DNA of 64,000 nt from assembly GCF_943193135.1 (NCBI RefSeq), contig NZ_CALPCZ010000013.1:1-64000 (forward strand), read 5' to 3'. Below are positions 32,105-42,600 of the stretch, in pieces. Both the position numbers and the translations under genes were made by a program. The stretch is from Odoribacter lunatus (GTDB taxonomy: Bacteria > Bacteroidota > Bacteroidia > Bacteroidales > Marinifilaceae). The notes below the pieces were generated by a model. That model had not been told where the DNA came from and ran no database searches. It saw only the letters and a list, made by a program, of their open reading frames with translations. Every line of letters begins with the position of its first letter. The stretch's first letter is position 1.

Positions 32105-33172
32105 ATGGTGAAAAGTTATATGTTGTCCCTTGTCGTTTTCGGAGTGGTGTGTGGGGGATGCCGTCATGATGAGGAAAAGAATACGGAAGCGGTGGGAACC
32201 GTGAAAGTGGAAACGGTAGAGAGTTATCAAAATGAATTGACGATTGCTTATCCGGGAAAAGTGAAGGCTTCGTCGGATGTGGATTTGGCTTTCCGGGTGG
32301 CAGGTCCTTTGCATCGCTTGCCGGTGGAAGTCGGCGCTTTTGTGAAAGAAGGGCAAGTGATAGCTGAGATAGACCCTCGTGATTATAAGGTGCAGCAGGA
32401 GGCGACAGAGGGAGAGTATAAGCAGATTAAGGCGGAAGCGGAACGCGTGATGGAGTTGTATAAGAGAGGAAGTGTGCCGGTAAATGATTATGACAAGGCA
32501 GTATATGGTTTGCAGCAGATTACGGCAAAGTATGAAGCTCACAAAAATGCGTTGGCGGATACGCGGATGAAGGCACCTTTTAGTGGATATATTCAGAAAA
32601 AATATTTTAACGAACATGAGACGGTGGGAGCCGGCATGCCTGTTGTCTCGATGATTAGCGATGGTTATTTTGAGGTGGAGGCGGACATTCCTTCCAGCGA
32701 TTATATTCGTCAGAATCATTTTAAGTCTTTTGTATGTACGTTTGATATTTTCCCTGGTAAAGAGTTTCCGTTGAGTCTGATAGAGATTACCCGGAAGGCT
32801 AATTTGAATCAATTGTATCGTGTCCGGCTGAAACTGAAGAATGAGAAGGAAATGAATATTGCAGCGGGAATGAGTGTGAGTGTGATGATAGAATACGCTC
32901 CCGAAGAGAATACATTGACGTTGGTTCCCGTAACGGCGGTTTTTGAAAAGGAGGGAGAAGCCCGGGTATGGGTATATGATGAAGCGGCTGCGTGTGTGCG
33001 GGAAAGGAAAATTGTTCCGGGGAAAATTTTAAAGACCGGGCAGATGATGGTGTCGGAAGGATTGGTTGCGGGAGAGAAGGTGGTTTCTGCGGGTGTGCAT
33101 AACTTGAAAGAGGGTATGAAAGTCAAGTTGCTGAAACCGGTGAGTAAGACGAATGTTGGTGGATTACTGTAA
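32105..33172 (+). CDS. RND efflux periplasmic adaptor (MFP/HlyD family), lipoprotein, operon 1
   Basis: About 355 residues. I start at the ATG at 32105 because it opens a lipoprotein signal (VVFGVVCGGCRHDE). The longer frame begins with GTG at 32042. Residues 40-100 form the first half of the barrel-sandwich hybrid (VKASSDVDLAFRVAG, EVGAFVKEGQVIAEIDP), followed by an alpha-hairpin with AYxxK-like helices, then the second half (TRMKAPFSGYIQKKYF), beta-barrel and membrane-proximal domains. It bridges the RND pump and outer-membrane channel. A near -7 box TACTTTTA lies at 32073-32080. It is followed after 14 bp by the pump gene. The adaptor at 38555 is a close paralogue. Confidence 0.9.
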   Translation: MVKSYMLSLVVFGVVCGGCRHDEEKNTEAVGTVKVETVESYQNELTIAYPGKVKASSDVDLAFRVAGPLHRLPVEVGAFVKEGQVIAEIDPRDYKVQQEATEGEYKQIKAEAERVMELYKRGSVPVNDYDKAVYGLQQITAKYEAHKNALADTRMKAPFSGYIQKKYFNEHETVGAGMPVVSMISDGYFEVEADIPSSDYIRQNHFKSFVCTFDIFPGKEFPLSLIEITRKANLNQLYRVRLKLKNEKEMNIAAGMSVSVMIEYAPEENTLTLVPVTAVFEKEGEARVWVYDEAAACVRERKIVPGKILKTGQMMVSEGLVAGEKVVSAGVHNLKEGMKVKLLKPVSKTNVGGLL

Positions 33173-33186
33173 GTGGAAATAAATAT

Positions 33187-36100
33187 ATGAATATCACGGA
33201 ATATGCCTTGAATAATAGGGCATTAATTAAATTTTTTATAGCCGTATTGGTGGCTGGCGGAATCTTTGCGTTTAGCTCCATGAGTAAATTGGAAGATCCG
33301 GAGTTGAAGGTAAAACAGGCGATGGTGGTGACGGTTTATCCGGGAGCTTCGGCCCATAAGGTCGAACTGGAGGTGACGGATGTATTGGAAAAGTCGATTT
33401 GCTCTATGGGAGACGTAGACAATATCCAGTCCAAGTCCATGTCGGATGTTTCGCAGATAACGGTGACATTGTCAAGTACGGTAAGTCCGGACGAATTGGA
33501 ACAGAAGTGGGATATGCTTCGGCGGAAAGTGACCAATGCGCAGGCGGAATTGCCTTCCGGAGTGACGACATCGGTCGTGTTGGATGATTTCGGGGATGTT
33601 TACGGTATGTTTTATGCCATGACGACAGACGGGATTGCCGATGAGGAATTGTTGGATTATGCGTGGTTGATTAAGCGGGAATTGCAGGATATTGAAGGGG
33701 TAAAGCGTGTGGAGATTTACGGTAATCGCAAGCCTTGTATTGATATAGAAATTATTCAGGATCGGATGGCGAATATGGGAGTGCATCCGCTGGAAGTGCT
33801 TTCGACACTGAACGGTCAGAATCAAACGGTTTATCCGGGGTATTTTAATAGCGGGGATGAACGTATCCGGGTAAAAATCAATGATAATTATAAATCGGTA
33901 GATGATATTCGCAATTTGATTTTGCAAGGGCACGAACAAGATCAGTTGCGATTGGGGGATATTGCGATGATTACCCGCGGGTATCAGACACCGGCACGCA
34001 ATGAGATGCGGTATGATACGCTCAGGGCATTAGGAATATCGCTTTCTATGGAGAAAGGGGGAAATATTGTGGAGTTGGGGAAAGTAGTGGATAAAAAACT
34101 GGAAGAGTTGAAAGCACGGATGCCGTTGGGGATAGATTTTCATAAAGTATTTTTTCAGCCTGATCAGGTAAGCGATTCGATAAATGTGTTTATGGTCAAT
34201 CTGATAGAGTCTGTACTGATTGTGATTGTTGTTTTGATGCTGACGATGGGTTTGCGGAGCGGGATGATTATCGGAGTGGGACTTGTGATTATCGTTTTGG
34301 GGTCGTTTGTGGTGCTTTATCTTTTTGGCGGAACATTGCAGCGGGTTTCTTTGGGGGCATTGATTATTGCTATGGGAATGTTGGTGGATAATGCAATTGT
34401 CATCATTGACGGCATACAGGTCGATTTGGAAAAAGGAGTGGAAAAGCCGGGGGCGTTGGTGAATATTACCCGTAAGACGGCTTGGCCTCTGTTGGGAGCG
34501 ACATTGATTGCGATACTGGCTTTCTTGCCGATTTTCCTGTCTCCGGACACGACAGGGGAATATGTGAGGGATTTGTTTATTGTTTTGGCGGTATCGTTGC
34601 TGTTGAGCTGGTTGTTGGCTTTAACCCAGATTCCTTTGCATGCTGACCGGTTGTTGAAAGTGAAGCCTCGTGAGAATGAAGATTTGTATGATAGTCGGAT
34701 TTATCGGATATTTTACACATTTCTCCGAAGTATGCTTTCCCACAGAAAATTGGCATTGGGGGTAACGGTGCTTTTATTGGGGATAAGTATTTATGCTTTT
34801 CGTTTTATTCCGCAAGGTTTTTTCCCGGATTTGAGTTATAAGCAGTTATATATCGAATTTCAAATGCCGGAAGGAACGAGAATAGAACGGGTGAAAGCCG
34901 ATTTGTCGGAAATCGAGGGGTATTTGCTGGGACGACCGGAAGTGGAACATGTGACCGCCAGTTTCGGAGGGACTCCTTCCCGGTATAATTTGGTCCGTTC
35001 CATTGCAGAACCTTCCATGAGCTACGGAGAACTTATTGTGGATTTTACGACGGCGGATAAATTGAAATATTCAATACCGGAGATACAGCATTATTTGACG
35101 GAGAATTATCCGGATGCTTATGTTCGGATAAAGAGGTATAATTTAATGTATGAGAAATTTCCCGTAGAGTTGATGTTTACGGGACCTGACCCGGCGGTAT
35201 TGAAAGAATTGACGGCGAAGGCAATGGAGATTATGAAGAAAGAGCCGAAAGCAATGTTGGTGAGACGGGATTGGGACCCGATGGTGCCGGTATTGACTGT
35301 GGAATATGAACAGCCGATAGCCCGAATGGCGGGATTGTCACGGGCGGACATAGGCATGTCGATGCTTTCGGCTACGGACGGAATGCCTGTCGGCTCGTAT
35401 TATGAGGGAACGCATGCGTTGCCGATTTATATGAAAAGTATCGACCACCAAGGGGAAAAGGTGGGGACATTGCATAATATTCCGGTATGGAGCATGTTGC
35501 CCTCGGTAACAAGTTTGAATGGAGAGATATTGAAGGGCTTGCTTACAGGAACAGTGAAAAGCGAGGATTTATTGTTGAATGCAATAGGTTCTACGCCGCT
35601 TAGTCAGGCAACTCGGGGGATAAATATTTCATGGGAAGACCCTGTTGTGAGACGTTATAATGGACAGCGGGCGATGAAAGCACAGTGTAATAATGTGTGG
35701 GGCATGACAGCAGAAGATGTGCGTCGGGCGATTATGCCGGCAATAGACACGATTACCCTGCCGGAGGGATATGGGTATAAATGGTTGGGAGAATACCGGG
35801 CAAGCAGTCAGTCCACCAAATATTTGTTCCGCAGTTTGCCGTGGGCGGTAGTGCTGATGATAGCTATTTTAATTATGTTGTTTCGGGATTTTAAGAAACC
35901 GGCGATTATATTCCTTTCGCTGCCCCTGGCAATGGTGGGAATTGTTGCGGGGATGTTGCTTACGGGAAAGGATTTCGGTTTCGTAGCCATCGTCGGAGCA
36001 TTGGGATTGATAGGTATGATGATAAAAAATGGAGTTGTCTTGTTGGACGAGATTATGTTGCAGATTCAATCAGGCAAGGAACCGGTGAAAGCGTTGCTTG

Positions 36101-36291
36101 ATTCTTCAGCATCTCGCTTTCGTCCGGTAATGATGGCTGCTTTAACCACTATCCTGGGAATGATTCCTTTGTTGGCGGATGACTTGTTCGGAGCGATGGC
36201 GGTGACGATAATGTTTGGTTTGTTGGTAGGAACGGTTATTACTCTGGTATTTATACCAGTATTATATGCTTTGTTTTTTAAGATAAAGTGA
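33187..36291 (+). CDS. RND efflux pump inner-membrane transporter, operon 1
   Basis: 1034 residues of the AcrB/HAE superfamily with twelve membrane helices and two large periplasmic loops. The N-terminus LNNRALIKFFIAVLVAGGIFAF is the first helix, and the phrase MSKLEDPELKVKQAMVVT begins the porter domain. In helix 4 the proton-relay region reads GMLVDNAIVI: the first Asp is present, but the second Asp of AcrB (Asp408) is Asn. The helix-10 Lys is kept (IGMMIKNGVVLLDE). It overlaps the channel gene by one base (TGATG). It exports drugs, bile-salt-like compounds or other amphiphiles by proton antiport; the substrate is not predictable. Confidence 0.93.
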   Translation: MNITEYALNNRALIKFFIAVLVAGGIFAFSSMSKLEDPELKVKQAMVVTVYPGASAHKVELEVTDVLEKSICSMGDVDNIQSKSMSDVSQITVTLSSTVSPDELEQKWDMLRRKVTNAQAELPSGVTTSVVLDDFGDVYGMFYAMTTDGIADEELLDYAWLIKRELQDIEGVKRVEIYGNRKPCIDIEIIQDRMANMGVHPLEVLSTLNGQNQTVYPGYFNSGDERIRVKINDNYKSVDDIRNLILQGHEQDQLRLGDIAMITRGYQTPARNEMRYDTLRALGISLSMEKGGNIVELGKVVDKKLEELKARMPLGIDFHKVFFQPDQVSDSINVFMVNLIESVLIVIVVLMLTMGLRSGMIIGVGLVIIVLGSFVVLYLFGGTLQRVSLGALIIAMGMLVDNAIVIIDGIQVDLEKGVEKPGALVNITRKTAWPLLGATLIAILAFLPIFLSPDTTGEYVRDLFIVLAVSLLLSWLLALTQIPLHADRLLKVKPRENEDLYDSRIYRIFYTFLRSMLSHRKLALGVTVLLLGISIYAFRFIPQGFFPDLSYKQLYIEFQMPEGTRIERVKADLSEIEGYLLGRPEVEHVTASFGGTPSRYNLVRSIAEPSMSYGELIVDFTTADKLKYSIPEIQHYLTENYPDAYVRIKRYNLMYEKFPVELMFTGPDPAVLKELTAKAMEIMKKEPKAMLVRRDWDPMVPVLTVEYEQPIARMAGLSRADIGMSMLSATDGMPVGSYYEGTHALPIYMKSIDHQGEKVGTLHNIPVWSMLPSVTSLNGEILKGLLTGTVKSEDLLLNAIGSTPLSQATRGINISWEDPVVRRYNGQRAMKAQCNNVWGMTAEDVRRAIMPAIDTITLPEGYGYKWLGEYRASSQSTKYLFRSLPWAVVLMIAILIMLFRDFKKPAIIFLSLPLAMVGIVAGMLLTGKDFGFVAIVGALGLIGMMIKNGVVLLDEIMLQIQSGKEPVKALLDSSASRFRPVMMAALTTILGMIPLLADDLFGAMAVTIMFGLLVGTVITLVFIPVLYALFFKIK

Positions 36292-37706
36292 TGGATATGA
36301 GATTTGTTTTGGTTTTATTGGGAATATTGACGGCAGCGTTGGCGCCTGCTTCCGCACAAGTGGAATTGAATATTCAAAAGTGTCGGGAGATGGCGTTGGA
36401 AAGTAGTAAGAAAATGGCGATAGCCGATAAGCAATTGCTGAAAGCGGGATATGATAAGAAAGCTTATCGGGCTAATTTCTTTCCAAAGTTGTCGGCCATG
36501 GGGATGTATGCCTATATGCAGAAAGATTATTCTTTTAAGATAGAAGGAGGGAATTTGCCGACATTTGTTCCGGGGGAAAATACGTTGGTGCCGAACTATT
36601 TGCTGGATGCCAACGGAAAAGTTGTGGTAGGGGCTGACGGACGCCCGGTGTTCGCTCAATATGCTTTTATGCCCGATATCGCGATAACCATGGGATTGGA
36701 CAACGCCTACACATTGGGTGCCGTATTGGAAATGCCTGTATATATGGGAGGGAAAATACGCAATGCTTATCAAATGGCAGAAGTGGGAACGGAAATGGCG
36801 AAATTGAATGTCAATTATAATCGGGCGGAAGTGATTATGGAGGTGGAAAATGCCTTTTGGCAATATGTTCGTTTGCAGGAATTGGAATTGTCAGCTCAAA
36901 AATACAGAGAAGTGGTTAGTGAATTGGTGCATAATTTGACGGATGCCCAACAAGTGGGAATGGTTTCAAAGAATGATTTATTGAAAGCCCAGGTAAAGCA
37001 AAACGAGGCGGAACTTTTATTGCAGAAAACCCAAAATGGTAAACGCTTGGCGGGAATGAACTTATGCCGGGTCATCGGGTTGGATTTAAATACGGCGGTA
37101 AAAGCGGCAGATTCGCTGACCGGTTTTGTTACACCCGGCGTGTTGGAAAGTGGTGTGGTCATAACGAATCGTCCGGAATACAGTATTTTGGATAAAGAGG
37201 TGGAATTGAAAGAAAGGCAGGTGAATATCGTCCGTTCTGATTTTTTACCCCAATTGGGTGTTTCCGTCTCTTACGGTTATACCGATGGTATAAATGTGAA
37301 TGGAGAAACGGATGGGATAGCTTCTTTTATGGCAATGGCTTCATTGAAAGTACCTGTTTTTCATTGGAGTGAGGGCCGGAATAAAATAAAAGCGATGAGG
37401 GCGGAGCAGGAAATGACCGAGTTGAAAAAAGAAGACGCAGAGCAAATGATGGTGCTTGAAGCGACCAAAGCGCGTTTTAATGTGGAAGATGCGCTTACCC
37501 GGGTGAAATTGACGGAACATTCTCTCTTGCAGGCGGAGGAAAATTTAGCGGAAAGTAAGAATAAATACGAGTTAGGGCTGGAGATTCTTACCAATTATAT
37601 GGAAGCACAGGCGCAGTGGCAAAAGGCATGGAGCGATTGGATTGATGCCAAAGCGGAATTGCGTTTAAGTGAAACTCACTATTTGAAAGCGACAGGAAGG
37701 CTTTAA
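36291..37706 (+). CDS. Outer-membrane efflux channel (TolC/OMF family), operon 1
   Basis: About 471 residues with a signal peptide ending ASAQ, then the duplicated helix-strand pattern of TolC. LNIQKCREMALESSKKMAIAD is the first repeat helix, VMEVENAFWQYVRLQEL and LTNYMEAQAQWQKAWSDWIDAKAELR are from the long alpha-barrel. I chose the ATG at 36291, which overlaps the pump stop codon, over the GTG one codon earlier. It supplies the exit duct of the tripartite pump. The paralogue at 42813 shares the same length and motifs. Confidence 0.92.
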   Translation: MDMRFVLVLLGILTAALAPASAQVELNIQKCREMALESSKKMAIADKQLLKAGYDKKAYRANFFPKLSAMGMYAYMQKDYSFKIEGGNLPTFVPGENTLVPNYLLDANGKVVVGADGRPVFAQYAFMPDIAITMGLDNAYTLGAVLEMPVYMGGKIRNAYQMAEVGTEMAKLNVNYNRAEVIMEVENAFWQYVRLQELELSAQKYREVVSELVHNLTDAQQVGMVSKNDLLKAQVKQNEAELLLQKTQNGKRLAGMNLCRVIGLDLNTAVKAADSLTGFVTPGVLESGVVITNRPEYSILDKEVELKERQVNIVRSDFLPQLGVSVSYGYTDGINVNGETDGIASFMAMASLKVPVFHWSEGRNKIKAMRAEQEMTELKKEDAEQMMVLEATKARFNVEDALTRVKLTEHSLLQAEENLAESKNKYELGLEILTNYMEAQAQWQKAWSDWIDAKAELRLSETHYLKATGRL

Positions 37707-37713
37707 AATAGAA

Positions 37714-38364
37714 TTATCTATTTCCTATATGCCGGATATAAAAGAGGCGTACTGTTTCGGGAGCGACTTTGTATTTATGAGCTATTTTTTGGTAGGAATA
37801 GCCTTTGGTGCGAAGTATTTTAATATCTTCCATATGTTCGTATAATTTACAGGAACAGAGACTGCCTTTGGGGCGTCCCAGCTTCATCCCGGCTGCTCGG
37901 CGTCTTGCTAAGGCTTCCCGGGTTCGTTGGGAGATAAGGGTACGTTCTATCTCGGCGCATAAACCGAAAGCAAAGGCCAATACCTGGCTGTTAATAGAGG
38001 AGTCGAATTTGTATCCTTCTTTTATGCTGTGAATCGTGATGCCTTTTTCGATAGATTGATGAATGATATTCATAATGTTTATCAACTTGCGGCTCAATCG
38101 GGATACTTCCGTAATGATTAATATGTCTCCTTGTTGCAGTTTATCAAGTAATACTCCTAATTTCCTTTCATCTTCTTTTTTTGTACCGCTGACGGTTTCC
38201 TTACACCATACATTAATTTTCAGCTCTTGTCGTTTACAGAAATTAAGAATCTCACTTTTTTGATTTAAAGTAGTTTGTCGGTCAGTACTTACACGTAGAT
38301 AGGCGGCAATAATTTGTTTCCTTTCCTTATGTAGATTAGGGGTATAATATTCGTTGATAAACAT
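37714..38364 (-). CDS. Serine recombinase (resolvase/invertase, Mpi-like)
   Basis: A 216-residue protein. The N-terminal catalytic domain contains AAYLRVSTDRQTTLNQ, with the nucleophilic Ser in RVST, then DILIITEVSRLSRKLINI and AEIERTLISQRTREALARRRAAG, the conserved Arg-rich and E-helix motifs. The short C-terminal region (GYSYQKIAHKYKVAPETVRLFY) is a resolvase-type helix-turn-helix. The size fits small invertases such as Bacteroides Mpi, which flip several promoters. It lies between two paralogous RND operons, convergent with the first and divergent from the second. Whether it acts here or elsewhere in the genome is unknown. Confidence 0.9.
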   Translation of the reverse strand: MFINEYYTPNLHKERKQIIAAYLRVSTDRQTTLNQKSEILNFCKRQELKINVWCKETVSGTKKEDERKLGVLLDKLQQGDILIITEVSRLSRKLINIMNIIHQSIEKGITIHSIKEGYKFDSSINSQVLAFAFGLCAEIERTLISQRTREALARRRAAGMKLGRPKGSLCSCKLYEHMEDIKILRTKGYSYQKIAHKYKVAPETVRLFYIRHIGNR

Positions 38365-38441
38365 CTTGAATAGGAATTATGCCGGAGTCTATTCGCGTTT
38401 ATAGCTTGGTATTGAGATTAGTAATTTATGATTCGGGGTGA

Positions 38442-38449
38442 CAAATATA
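38442..38449 (-). promoter_or_regulatory. -7 box (TATATTTG) of the serine recombinase gene
   Basis: Exact TAnnTTTG on the minus strand, about 78 bases before the recombinase ATG. Confidence 0.5.
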
Positions 38450-38554
38450 CGAAAATATATCGCATCGCATTTTTTTGGCTTCTAAATGAAACAACTTTTG
38501 AGGTTTTAAGTATATATAAAAAAACGTTTTAAAACTTAAAGTCTTATAAAACAA

Positions 38555-39637
38555 ATGAAGGGGTTTTCATATTTTTTTGCATGTTTGGGAGTAGGATTGA
38601 TTCTGGCGGGAGTACTGCTTTCCTGTCAGGGAAAAACATCAACGCTGGAGATTGCCCAATTGGTGAAAACGACAATCGTTCAAACACACAAAGATGATTT
38701 TTCTGTGACTTATCCGGGGGTATTGAAAGCGGCTTCCGATGTGAAACTGGCATTTCGGGTACCGGGGCCCATTGACAAAGTTTGGGTAAAGGAAGGACAG
38801 TATGTCAAAAAAGGGACATTGTTGGCGCAATTAGACCAAAGAGATTATAATCTTCAATACGAAGCGGCAGCCGCAGAATATAAACAAATAAAAGGAGAGA
38901 CGGACCGAATTATCGAATTATATCAGACAAACAGTGTTTCGGAGAACGATTATGATAAGGCAGTGGCGGCACAAAAACAGGCTTGGGCATTGTATCATGC
39001 CCGGCTAAATGCGTTGGAAGATACAAAATTGAAAGCTCCGTTTGACGGATATATTCAGAAAAAATATTTTGATAGTTATGAAATCGTCAATCAGGGGGTA
39101 CCGGTAGTTTCCATGATTGATGACAATTATCTGGATGTCAATGTGGATATTCCTGCTACGGATTATATTCGCAGTGCTGATTTTTCAGATTATCAAATGA
39201 GGGTAGATGTTTATCCTGATACACTTTTACCGCTTGAACTGGTGGAAATAAACCGCAATGCCAATTTTAATCAACTCTTTCAAGTTCATTTTCGATTGAA
39301 GAGAGATAAAAAGTTATCCTTGGCGCCGGGAATGAGTGCCAGTGTAACAATCCGTTATAAACCGGATAGCGGAAAAATGTCTGTAATACCGGTTTCCGCA
39401 TTACTACAAGAGGAGGGACACACTTATGTCTGGCTGCTCGGTGGAAAAGAACGGGATGTGGTAAAGAAAACTCTTGTGGAAGTCTGTCAGGTCTTGAAAG
39501 ACGGGACGGCAATTGTCAATGCGGAATTGCAAGCGGGAGATATAATTGTCTCCGCTGGTGTGAACACTTTGAAAGAAGGACAGCAGGTGCGCATACTTCC
39601 TTCTCCTTCCGTTTCCAATGTTGGTCATTTATTGTAA
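38555..39637 (+). CDS. RND efflux periplasmic adaptor (MFP/HlyD family), lipoprotein, operon 2
   Basis: 360 residues with a lipoprotein signal (LAGVLLSCQGK, Cys24). The barrel-sandwich (VLKAASDVKLAFRVPGP, KEGQYVKKGTLLAQLDQRDY), hairpin and TKLKAPFDGYIQKKYF segments align closely with the operon-1 adaptor. Both keep the AEYKQIK(A/G)E(A/T)(E/D)R(V/I) hairpin helix. It starts 190 bp after the divergent recombinase start; no clear TAnnTTTG box was found in that gap. It is followed after 20 bp by its pump gene. Paralogy suggests that the two operons arose by duplication and now serve different substrates or conditions. Confidence 0.9.
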   Translation: MKGFSYFFACLGVGLILAGVLLSCQGKTSTLEIAQLVKTTIVQTHKDDFSVTYPGVLKAASDVKLAFRVPGPIDKVWVKEGQYVKKGTLLAQLDQRDYNLQYEAAAAEYKQIKGETDRIIELYQTNSVSENDYDKAVAAQKQAWALYHARLNALEDTKLKAPFDGYIQKKYFDSYEIVNQGVPVVSMIDDNYLDVNVDIPATDYIRSADFSDYQMRVDVYPDTLLPLELVEINRNANFNQLFQVHFRLKRDKKLSLAPGMSASVTIRYKPDSGKMSVIPVSALLQEEGHTYVWLLGGKERDVVKKTLVEVCQVLKDGTAIVNAELQAGDIIVSAGVNTLKEGQQVRILPSPSVSNVGHLL

Positions 39638-39657
39638 CCTTAACGCTTCATGTATTT

Positions 39658-42600
39658 ATGAATCTGACGGAATATGCTTTAAAGAATAAAGCGCTGATTT
39701 ATCTTTTCATTTTTGTATTGGTTGTCGGGGGAATTTACGCATTCAAAACAATGAGTAAATTGGAAGATCCGGCAATAACGGTAAAACAGGCAATGGTCGT
39801 AACGGCTTATCCGGGGGCTTCCGCTTTTCAGGTAGAATTGGAAGTGACCGACTTGCTTGAAAAATCCATCCGGTCAATGGGGGATTTAGACCATGTGGAA
39901 TCCCGTTCCATGGACGATGTATCGGAAATCTTGGTCGAGTTGAGTAGTACGGTGCCTTTAGCCGAATTGCAGCAGAAATGGGATATCTTGCGACGGAAAG
40001 TAGCGAATGTGCAAGGACAATTGCCGCAAGGAGCGCAACCATCTATGGTGCTTGACGATTTCGGGGATGTATATGGCATGTTTTATGCCATGACGTCCGA
40101 CGGTTTTGATTATCAGAAAATGATGGACTATGCGCAACTTGTCCGTCGGACAGTGCTGGATATAGACGGGGTGAGCAGTGTGGATATTTACGGCGAGCAC
40201 CAGCCTTGTGTTGATATAGACATCAAGGAAGATAAAATGGCGAACTTGGGAGTACATCCTGCCGAAATTATTTTGACATTGAACGGTCAAAACCAGACCG
40301 TTTATTCCGGCTATTACGATAGTGGAGAGAAACGCATGCGGGTGGGAATAGGCGGAAACTTTCAAAGTCTGGACGACATACGTAATTTATTGATAAAAGG
40401 ACACGAGGACGACAATGTTCGTCTGGGTGACGTTGCCCAAATCAATCATGGTTATGTAAAACCTTTTCGGGAAAGTTTGCTGTATGATACAATACCGGCA
40501 ATAGCCATTTCCATTGCAATGGAAAAAGGCGGAAATATTATTGATTTGGGCAAAGTGGTTGATAAAAAATTGGATGAATTGAAAACGGAAATCATTCCGG
40601 CAGGCATTGATTTCAAAAAAGTATTTTTTCAGCCGACCCGGGTAAAAAGCGCAATCAATGTCTTCATGGTAAATTTGATAGAGTCCGTGCTCATTGTCAT
40701 CCTTATTGTGATGCTGTTCATGGGATTCAGGAGCGGATACATCATCGGGGTCAGTCTGGTCATAGTCGTATTAGGTTCTTTCGTGGTATTGCACATGATG
40801 CACGGAACATTGCAACGGGTCTCGTTGGCTTCCTTTATCATCGCGATGGGAATGTTGGTAGACAACGCCATTGTTATCGTAGACGGCATCATGGTTGATT
40901 TACAAAGGGGGATAAAAAAGCCGCAGGCTTTAATCGATATTACAAAAAGAACAGGGTGGCCTTTGTTGGGGGCGACGACTATCGGTATATTGACCTTCCT
41001 TCCGATTTACATGTCTCCCGACACGACGGGAGAATATGTCCGGGACCTTTTTATCGTATTGGCGGTATCTCTCTGGTTAAGTTGGATACTGGCACTGGGG
41101 TATGCGCCGTTGCAGGCAGATCGGGTATTAAAAGTGAAAGGAAAACCCGTATCTGAAGAAGAATTGTATCGTCGGCCGGTGTATCGGATATATCGCAAGA
41201 CATTACAATTTTCCATTGATAATCGCTGGTTGGTAGTCATAGCGGTTGTTATCCTGTCGCTTATCAGTGTGTGGGGTTTTCGGTTTATCCGGCAGGGATT
41301 CTTTCCCGATTTGAGTTATAATCAGCTATACATAGAATATCAAATGCCTTACGGAACAAACCCGGAAAAAGTCCGGACAGATTTGGCGGCAATGGAACGA
41401 TATTTAATGAGCCAACCGGAAATTACCGCTGTTACAACCAGTCTGGGAGGAACTCCCTCCCGCTATAATTTAGTCAGGACAGTTGCGGAACCGGCCTTGA
41501 GTTACGGAGAATTGATAGTTGATTTTACTTCGCCTGCAACCCTAAAAGACAATTTGCCGAGGTTACAGAAATATCTTTCGGAACACTATCCGGAAGGATA
41601 TGTGCGGATGAAACGCTACAATTTGATGTACATGAACTTCCCGATACAGTTTATGATTGCAGGCCCGGACCCTGCGGTATTGAAAGATTTATGCGGACAG
41701 GTGGAACAGATTATGCGGGAGGATTCCTCGGCAATACTGGTCACGAACAATTGGGGACCGATGACACCGATGCTGAATGTCAATTATTCCCAGCAAATAG
41801 CCCGTAGGGCGGAACTTTCAAGGAGTGATGTAGGACTGGCCTTATTGGCGGCAACGGATGGGTTGCCCGTGGCTTCCTACTATGAAGGGGAGCATGTTCT
41901 TCCGTTATACATTAAAAGTGTGAACGCAAAGGGGGAAAGATTAAATTGGATAGACAATATTCCCGTATGGAGTTTAACTCCATCAACCAATGGCTTGATT
42001 ACCGAGGTAAAAGAATTGATGATGGGCATGACTTCCGTGGATGATATTTTGAAAAACGCCGTGGGGGCGAAATCATTAAGTCAGGCGGCTAATGGCATAA
42101 ATATGAAATGGGAAGTGCCTTTGGTCAGACGTTATAACGGACAGCGCTCTATTTCTGCTCAATGTAACAACGCTCCCGGTTTTACGACAACCGAAGTCCG
42201 TAATAATCTGTTACCCAAAATAAACTCATTGCAGATACCTCCTGGGTATACCACAAAATGGCTGGGAGAATATTTGGCAAGTACCCAATCAGAGCAATAT
42301 TTATTTAAAAATGTGCCGATAGCAATCGTATTGGTCATTGCAATCTTGGTTGCACTGTTCCGTGATTTCCGGAAACCGGTGATGATACTCCTATGTTTGC
42401 CGATAGCTGTAATCGGTATCGTAGCCGGCATGCTGCTGGCGGATAAAGAATTCGGTTTCGTCGCTATCGTCGGAGCCTTGGGATTAGTAGGGATGATGAT
42501 AAAGAACGGAGTCGTATTGGTGGATGAGGTCGGGATACAAATCAAGGCCGGAAAAGAGCCTTTTCTTGCCTTATTGGATGCATCCTCTTCCAGACTGCGG

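Noticed and set aside
38365-38554. Invertible promoter of the second RND operon
   Set aside because: The only inverted match I see is a 7-bp TTTAAGT/ACTTAAA pair in A/T-rich sequence, too short to support inversion.
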